This document shows positions 1 through 64,000 of a stretch of DNA of 64,000 nt, piece by piece. The DNA is from Hydra vulgaris (taxonomy: Eukaryota; Cnidaria; Hydrozoa; Anthoathecata; Hydridae), in NCBI RefSeq assembly GCF_038396675.1, contig NC_088928.1, forward strand, positions 58,353,501 to 58,417,500, in the 5' to 3' direction. The position numbers and the translations under genes were made by a program. Below the pieces are notes generated by a model. The model was not told the DNA's origin. It searched no databases and saw nothing but the letters and a program-made list of their open reading frames with translations. How positions within the stretch are numbered: position 1 is the first letter of the stretch; each line of letters opens with the position of its first letter.

Positions 1-1035
1 AAAATAAAAATAAACTACTAAAAAATAAAACCAAACTAAACTAAAAAATAAAACAATAAATGACTAACAAAAAATAATAAGTAAAACTATATACGCGAAA
101 AAGAAAAATCATTTCTATAAGACTGCATAACAGCATAACTAAAAAATAAATCGTAAATAAAAAATTCTAAAAAATATATGAAATAAAACTAAAGAAATAT
201 ATGAAAAAATAATAAAATCTTGATTTTCTTTTTTCGATTTATGAATGGTTTTTTGTTCTTTCTTTTCCATTCTTTTTATTTATTTCACTCATTTCAACTT
301 TTTTAACTTATATTATCAATACTTCTTTACTTATTTTCTTTCAGATATTTCTTTTTCTTTCCTTCTTTTAAAACATTTATTTATTCTTTTTTTTAGTTGA
401 TTTTAATTTTCGTTTAATTTATAAATTTTTTCTTTTCCTTTTTTCTTCTTATCTTTGTTAACTTTATCTGTTAGAAAAAAGCGTCCACCATTTGCGATGT
501 CATTACAAAGTTTTTCAGGGTTAGGTAAATTGGGTTAGGTAAATTGGGATTTATAGGGTTAGGTAAATTAGGATTTATAGGGATAAACGCAGCGGAGCGT
601 ACGCACATTGATTTAATTAAATAGGGATAAGCGTAGGTTCGGGTTTGGGTAGACTGAAGATTCGGGTTTGGGCAGGTAGTTTTACAAATGAAATGATAAT
701 TTTTTCATATTTGCGTAACTAAACGACATCGGAACGAGACGGAATAGTAGTTTATAAGTATTCTTTAAAAAAGTGTAATTGTTACTTTGAAACATGACTA
801 AAAGTGTTCATAATTATATAAAAATACATTAGCATATAAAAATTCATATTTACAAAAAAGCCATATAAATAAGTTTAATATAGGATGTGCTAACCGATTT
901 TTTGGTCATCAGTACGTACGTAAAATACATATAATAAGATTTTGTTTTTTAAAAAACAAACAAAAATTGAACTAGATATAAAAAAAAAATTAAAAAAAAA
1001 ATTCAAAAAACATGCCGCCTTGAAGCACAGAAAAT
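1..1035. other. A+T-rich DNA 3' of mARC
   Basis: No coding signal. Low-complexity A- and T-rich tracts; 505-600 holds a few imperfect GGTTAGGTAAATTGGG / GGATTTATAGGG units, and 625-680 two copies of TTCGGGTTTGGG. The mARC 3'UTR must lie here. Confidence 0.5.
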
Positions 1036-30233
<29,198 letters not shown>

Positions 30234-30250
30234 CCTCTATAAAAGTAAAA
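30234..30250 (-). promoter_or_regulatory. Candidate trans-splice or 5'UTR acceptor of mARC
   Basis: On the minus strand a pyrimidine-rich tract runs into TTTATAG, leaving only AGG before the ATG. That is too short for a normal 5'UTR, so either a spliced leader is added here (known in hydrozoans) or an upstream non-coding exon is cis-spliced. Inference from sequence only. Confidence 0.55.
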
Positions 30251-30609
30251 AGCAATTAAAATAGTAATGTAAATGTAACAACAAATAAAATATGGCAAAA
30301 CAAAACATGGTGAAGTAAAACATGGCAAAATATACAGTGAGTACAATTAAAATCTATGTGCATATTAATGAAGAAACAAAACGAAAAAAACAAAAAATTT
30401 TTTAATTAAAAACTAAACTTTTTTATTTTTACTCAAACCATATAAAAAAGATTTTTTTTTTTTAATATGAGTAAAAAAAAGATAAAAACTCTTAAATTTT
30501 AATACCTCTTTTAAAACAAGTAAAAAAAATTAATTATTGTAATGAAAAATTATAACTATTATATTAGTGAACATATTAACAAATTAAAATTTAAACTGAC
30601 AAACCAATA

Positions 30610-30732
30610 CGCACAGATAACACAAAAATACTTGTTATAAATATATTATAAAAGGTTGTTATAAATATATTAAAAAGTTACTTGTTATAAATATATTATA
30701 AAAGTTACTTGTTATAAATATATTATAAAAGG
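30610..30732. repeat. Short tandem repeat, about 32-bp unit
   Basis: Four copies of CTTGTTATAAATATATTATAAAAG with small indels. Confidence 0.8.
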
Positions 30733-30775
30733 CTATTATTAGGGTCCAACATTGAAAGTTGGACCCTAATAATAG
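30733..30775. repeat. 18-bp perfect palindrome
   Basis: CTATTATTAGGGTCCAAC, loop ATTGAAA, exact complement. Confidence 0.9.
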
Positions 30776-32852
30776 TTTAAAAGTCAATTGAAAAATAATA
30801 ACCATAGTTAATTTTATTTATATCAAATAATTATAATATAGTAGCAGTATTAACTGTTAAAACATATTGTTAACATGTAAAACATAAATATAAAAAGAAG
30901 CAATTTTTTTAAATTGATTTTTAAAAGAATTCAAAAAATCTCAAAGCAAATTAAAAATGTCTGTAAACAAATTATTGGAATAAAATTTCTTAAATGTTAT
31001 GGTTTTAAAAAGCTTGAAGAAAATTTTTTTAATTCTATAAATAATTTGATTCGCTTTTTAAACTTGATTTTTAACATTAGCTTGTTATATTTTCATTTGT
31101 TGGGTGTTGCACATATAAAATTTATTAATGGATGTGACATAATATTTTTGAATATTTAATAAAACAATGTTTGGTATACTAATAACATCAATAGATATAT
31201 TTTTTTTCAAAACACTGGTAATAATAGATGCGACTCTGAGGAAAAGTTTATTACCTACTACTGCACAAATTACATTTATGCAAAACATTTAAACTTTTTT
31301 TTTCTTATAGCTCATACCATTTTAAATTTGATTTATTAAGTAGACAATTTTCATTATACATATTTTGGGGCAAGAAGTAATATTTTGAGAAGTAATGTTT
31401 GTTTTATATTTTTGTTCATTATTATTTAATAATTACGTTTTCTGTTTTATTCTATATGTTGTTTATGTGCTTTATCTATTTTATATTTGTCTATATATTT
31501 GTTTATTTATCTATATATTTTATGTTTGTTTATGTGTATGTTTATCTATATATTTAATGTTTTTTATAAGCTTTACCTATTTTATATTTGTCTATATATT
31601 TGTTTATTTACCGAAATATTATATTATATCTTATCTATATATTCTATATATAGATAATTATATATTCTATATATAGATAATATACTTGTTTATAAATTTG
31701 TCTTATAACTAATTATACTTAATAAAAATGTTCTTCTATTATTTCTTATTTTTATCTTATCCTTATGAATTTTATTCTTCCCTTGGCTGTTGATTGCTTG
31801 TGCATAACCAATCTTTAAATTTATTTCCCAAAATTAAAAAATAAATAAAAACGAAATGAAATAAAAGATTATGTTTGGTATAATAATGACACTGTAAAAG
31901 TTTTATGGAGTTTCAACAACTTCTTTTTTAAACACAAGGTTTAAAAAAAGTCAGATTGCTGCAAGAGCATGTTGTACAAAGACATAGTAGGGAGTGTTGA
32001 TTATAAAATATAATTAAAAAAAAAAAAATTATATATTTAAAACTTTAACATTTCAGCTTAAACTTTTAAATTTTATTATTTTCATTAATACTCATTTTTT
32101 TTCCATTAGTCATAACCACCACTTCATATTTTCCATTAGTCATAACCACTTCAAATTTTCCATTAGTCATAGACACTTGATATTTGGACAAAAAGGAAAC
32201 CTCTAGTAAAGATGTTTATTAAAAATGTTAACAAATTATCAGCACAATTTTAGGAGAAATTTTAAAATGACCATTACTTAAAATAGCTTAAAATGTGAAA
32301 CAATCAAAATTTAATAACCTAGAACTTAATTTAGCTTTTAAAATTTAGGTTATAAAAAACCCTTCAAATACAGGATTTTTCAAAAGCCCCTGCACAATTT
32401 TTAACTATATTATTTAAATCTGTATTTGACTAATTATATAAATACATTTTTTACTACCTTTACGATATTCAAAAAAAAATCAACACACTATAATGACACA
32501 GTCATTGTAAAACATGCTCTCATGGTAAACTGACTTTAAATTGTGGTAAACTGACTTTAAATTGTGGTAAACTGTCTTTGCCTTGTGTGAAAATTAAAAA
32601 TGAGTTTAAAATAAACATGTTTTTAACTATTTTCAAACATAAATAATAATAATATAAATGGAAATAAAAACAAAATATAAAAAGATCTTAGTACTGTTTT
32701 CTAAAGTACTAAAAAAATTAAAGCAACAACAACAAAAATATATTAGCTGAATATTATTTAACTATATTAAACCAAATATTGATAAAATTGATATATAAAA
32801 ACAAATTTTTTTGCTACATTTTATAGTGAACGTCATTATTTCCATAAAAAAT
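30776..32852. other. Region between PPP2R3C and mARC
   Basis: No credible gene. Open frames at 30914-31159 and 31395-31676 are Phe/Tyr/Ile-rich translations of T-rich DNA. Short tandem repeats at about 32098-32175 (TTTTCCATTAGTCATA, three copies) and 32525-32575 (GGTAAACTGACTTTAAATTGT). Must contain the PPP2R3C 3'UTR and any mARC promoter. Confidence 0.5.
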
Positions 32853-63198
<30,346 letters not shown>

Positions 63199-63946
63199 TT
63201 AACATAATCAATTTTTATTTTCTTTAATTAATAAAAATATTATTGTACATTTTTGGAAATTAAACTATTTATAATAAGGAATATATAAAATTTTAATACT
63301 AAAAAATGTCATAAACGCTCTGTGATTTTATTTATATGTTTTTAAATTTTAATTTAGACTAGGGCAGCTACAACAGGTCCATAGAATGTCATAAGAGGCT
63401 GTCCATTAATTATGCCAACAATTTTTTAGCGATTTTTACATCCTTCCTCCCCCTTGTCAACAACTTGTCAAACTTCTAAAGTTACTTATCTATAAAATTA
63501 CGTTAATATTTAATAACCATATTAGTTAGAAACCAGTAAAACAAAACAGCTCTTAAAATTATTACCCTTAAATACTAAAAACTAGAGGGTGTGTTTTCCA
63601 CAGTTAGTTGTTTCAGTGTTTTTGAAATTTTAACCTCCAACAAAGTATTCAAAAATGCTCTTTGCTCTTTTAAGTTCCATAACTGGAGCGATTTTTTTAA
63701 TTTTACTGTTACAATATCCAGGGGCAGATGCAGTATTTTTTGATGTTTGATTTTGAGAAACATGTCTGAAAACAATTATTCAGACTTGTTTAAAAATCAA
63801 GTCTTTTTATAATCTCCATCAATAAAAACTTTTTATTTTTTTATTTTAGTGTAATTTGTGTATTAGCCAATAAGAAATTAATTTACAATCGGAATTTTTA
63901 AAAACAAATACTTACATGACTGGGACTAGAAGAAGACAAACTTCTT
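63199..63946. promoter_or_regulatory. Upstream region of PPP2R3C
   Basis: Must include the promoter or 5'UTR; no motif stands out. Contains MITE ends at about 63395-63425 (GGCTGTCCATTAATTATGCC) and 63716-63770 (GCAGTATTTTTTGATGTTTG). Confidence 0.35.
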
Positions 63947-64000
63947 ATTTTTTGGGGCTTGGTGATAAGACAAAAGTCTTATCACCAAGCCCCAAAAAAT
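63947..64000. repeat. 25-bp perfect palindrome at the window edge
   Basis: Arms ATTTTTTGGGGCTTGGTGAT plus AAGAC, loop AAAA, exact complement ending at 64000. May extend beyond the window. Confidence 0.92.

Noticed and set aside
505..600. Telomere-like TTAGGG repeats
   Set aside because: Only a few imperfect units mixed with TTAGGT and TTATAGGG, inside ordinary A+T-rich DNA.
30914..31676. Plus-strand frames of 81 and 93 residues between the host genes
   Set aside because: Phe/Tyr/Ile/Val-rich composition follows T-rich DNA; no conserved motif or splice context.

Overview
The window looks like nuclear DNA of an early-branching animal, most probably a Hydra-type cnidarian. This is inferred from very high A+T, long (TA)n arrays, many tiny exons in huge transposon-filled introns, and cnidarian-style transposon relics (piggyBac, hAT, P element, Tc1, APE-type non-LTR, chromodomain LTR elements). 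I could not run a search, so the species is an inference.

Two real host genes, both on the minus strand, span most of the window. I assembled both by hand from conserved peptides, GT/AG splice sites and reading-frame phase. (1) 30233 to 1036: a mitochondrial amidoxime-reducing component (mARC, MOSC family) gene of 7 exons encoding 311 aa. Intron 3 (about 14.4 kb) and intron 6 (about 11.7 kb) are packed with transposons. (2) 63198 to 32853: PPP2R3C (G5PR), the PP2A regulatory subunit B'' gamma, with 21 exons of 36-131 bp encoding 448 aa. All phases agree and the summed exon lengths divide by three in both genes. The genes are head to tail, with about 2.6 kb between the PPP2R3C stop and the mARC start. 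A splice-acceptor-like sequence ends 3 nt before the mARC start codon, as expected for a trans-spliced leader or a 5'UTR intron.

Mobile elements, left to right: a broken copy of an uncharacterised multicopy invertebrate gene (3230-4360); a foldback element (5176-5758); a ZMYM1-like hAT element (7073-10450) inserted in a non-LTR reverse transcriptase relic (6780-11060); a tRNA-derived SINE (12561-12815) touching a host exon; a P-element transposase relic (to about 15900) interrupted by a MITE with TTA target duplication (13774-14563); a Tc1 relic (16060-16520); a hAT-type MITE with perfect 8-bp duplication (18052-18280); a degenerate LTR retrotransposon (18937-27273, minus strand) with gag, protease, chromodomain and an envelope-like region but no RT or integrase core, its protease split by a decayed piggyBac (23142-25695). 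In the PPP2R3C introns: a second SINE, APE-type non-LTR fragments, several MITEs, and in intron 2 a GC-rich hAT-like element (54403-57838) carrying a structurally intact piggyBac (55074-57242) with an uninterrupted 601-aa transposase and perfect TTAA duplication. The last is the best candidate for a recently active system.

The remainder is A+T-rich intronic or intergenic DNA with minisatellites, short near-perfect palindromes and (TA)n arrays. Most short open frames there, especially Ile-Tyr-rich ones, are not genes.
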